Assembly: GCA_016935715.1 (NCBI GenBank)
Contig: JAFGQJ010000284.1
Span: forward strand, 1 to 6,290
Reading direction: 5' to 3'
Source: Spirochaetales bacterium
Lineage (GTDB): Bacteria; Spirochaetota; Spirochaetia; SZUA-6; DRHE01
DNA: 6,290 nucleotides
Within the stretch, counting starts at the first letter, position 1, and each line of letters opens with the position of its first letter. The notes below the pieces were generated by a model. That model had not been told where the DNA came from. It did not search any database and saw only the letters and a list, made by a program, of their open reading frames with translations. The translations under genes and the position numbers were made by a program. Below are positions 5,596 through 6,290 of the stretch, piece after piece.

Positions 5596-5751
5596 ATGAG
5601 TGATTTGCCTTTAGAGATAGATGAGATGCAGCTGCAGGAGATTCTCAAGCGAGCCAGCCGAGGCCTGAAAAAGACCGCCGTGGACACCTCAGCGGAAAAA
5701 TCTCAGCATCCCGATTCATCGCCTGAAAACAGACCCAAGAAACCTCGATAG
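5596..5751 (+). CDS. Small charged protein of unknown function, 51 aa
   Basis: I do not recognise it. The frame begins MSDLPLEIDEMQLQEILKRA and ends in NRPKKPR before a TAG. Residues about 4-26 look like one amphipathic helix, acidic in its first third and basic afterwards (LKRASRGLKK). Residues 27-51 are polar and probably disordered (Ser, Pro, Glu, Lys, no hydrophobic core). There is no signal peptide, membrane span or cysteine. It has a perfect TATAAT 35 bp upstream, AGGGTGG 4 nt before the ATG, and a GAGA-loop hairpin followed by TTTCT 26 bp after the stop, so it has all the parts of a stand-alone gene. It is divergent from the cNMP-binding operon and convergent with the LUD gene. A helix with a charged tail could dock on a partner protein, but that is a guess. 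The main doubt is its short length. Confidence 0.6.
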   Translation: MSDLPLEIDEMQLQEILKRASRGLKKTAVDTSAEKSQHPDSSPENRPKKPR

Positions 5752-5777
5752 CACAACCGTCGGCATCTGCCCCGTTG

Positions 5778-5796
5778 CTCTTCGAGAGAAGAGTTT
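5778..5796 (+). terminator. Probable rho-independent terminator of the small gene
   Basis: CTCTTC (5778-5783) and GAAGAG (5788-5793) are perfect 6-bp arms closed by a GAGA (GNRA-type) tetraloop and followed by TTTCTGT. The T-run is short, so strength is moderate. It lies between the convergent ends of the small gene and the LUD gene. Read on the minus strand it is followed by CAACGGGG, so it acts, if at all, rightward. Confidence 0.5.
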
Positions 5797-5799
5797 CTG

Positions 5800-6290
5800 T
5801 CAGTAACCCAGGCTTTCACCGACAAGTTTTACATGGATGCGGTTCTTGACCATGTGGCCTTCGATAATGCTCCACATGTTGCAGATCCGGGCCGGCGATC
5901 GACAATCCGTACACAGGCCATTTGCCACACAAGGCGTTTTACTTCCAATGCGCATGGCATTGACCGGGGCGGCATAGTGCTTGACCCGTTCAAATGCCGT
6001 TTCGAGATCTGGGACGACCTTGTTCATGCCCACGATAAGTATCACTTTTTTGGGCCCGAACGCCATGGCCGCCACACGATTTCCCATGCCGTCCAGGTTC
6101 ACCAGTTCACCATCCAGGGTAATGGCATTGCTGCTGGCAATCATGATGTCGGCGGTAAGGCCTTTTCTTCTGAGCTCGAGTCCCTCTTCACGGGAAAGCT
6201 CCGGCTTGTAGGGATCGATCAGTTCGACGCCTTGCCTGCCGGCGATTTCTTGCCACAATCCCAAACCGGTCGCGGTCATTGAACCGCAGC
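5800..6290 (-). CDS. LUD-domain (DUF162) protein, C-terminal part, cut by the window edge
   Basis: It is related to the LutC/YkgG-like proteins linked to lactate utilisation, but the exact role of this branch is not established. The frame is open to the last base: before the ATG at 6279 it reads CGS, so GSMT is an internal motif typical of the fold and that ATG is not the start. About 50 N-terminal residues of a roughly 210-aa family are probably missing. Numbered from the 6279 ATG, the segment TADIMIASSNAITLDGELVN (42-61) and DGMGNRVAAMAFGPKKVILI (63-82) are core strands and the Gly-rich turn. Near the C-terminus four cysteines, C117-x5-C123-x2-C126-x6-C133, in TPCVANGLCTDCRSP could hold a metal or Fe-S cluster, as in related DUF162 members. 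The stop is TGA at 5802-5800. It is convergent with the small gene. Its promoter lies outside the window. Confidence 0.88.
   Translation of the reverse strand, partial: CGSMTATGLGLWQEIAGRQGVELIDPYKPELSREEGLELRRKGLTADIMIASSNAITLDGELVNLDGMGNRVAAMAFGPKKVILIVGMNKVVPDLETAFERVKHYAAPVNAMRIGSKTPCVANGLCTDCRSPARICNMWSIIEGHMVKNRIHVKLVGESLGY

Noticed and set aside
5833..6282. 149-codon plus-strand open frame opposite the LUD gene
   Set aside because: It is a shadow of the LUD coding strand, whose conserved motifs and cysteine cluster are on the minus strand.

Overview
The window looks like ordinary chromosomal sequence from a moderately high-GC bacterium. A spirochaete of the Spirochaetaceae type is my best guess. 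It rests on recognising a GHKL-ATPase/HDOD fusion beside a small cyclic-nucleotide-binding protein, and a tandem-GNAT protein of a type I associate with spirochaetes and Bacteroidetes. No rRNA or marker gene is present, so this is inference. I saw no mobile element, tRNA, rRNA or CRISPR array.

Layout, left to right. (1) A 412-aa protein of unknown function on the + strand (54-1292), with a possible promoter so close upstream that the mRNA would be nearly leaderless. (2) A 254-bp gap ending in a perfect 7-bp-arm palindrome, a sigma70-type promoter and a strong ribosome binding site. (3) A two-gene + strand operon: a 372-aa GNAT-like acetyltransferase and a 216-aa site-2 (M50) membrane metalloprotease. 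(4) A convergent two-gene - strand operon, transcribed first through a 129-aa cNMP-binding protein (GTG start) and then a 528-aa GHKL-ATPase/HDOD protein. These two ORFs share a reading frame and are separated only by one amber codon plus four sense codons. (5) A divergent control region of about 200 bp with an extended -10 promoter leftward, a perfect TATAAT rightward, two dyads overlapping those promoters and two A7 tracts. (6) A small + strand gene of 51 codons (5596-5751) with its own promoter, ribosome binding site and probable terminator. (7) The C-terminal part of a LUD-domain (DUF162) protein on the - strand, cut by the right edge of the window.

The signalling pair is the functional core. 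The cNMP-binding protein keeps the phosphate-binding cassette and so probably senses a cyclic nucleotide. The downstream protein joins an ATP-binding GHKL fold, without a phospho-acceptor histidine region, to an HDOD output domain. The points most worth a second look are the amber-separated in-frame arrangement, the small gene, and the dyads at the promoters. I found no convincing evidence of a wholly new multi-gene system.
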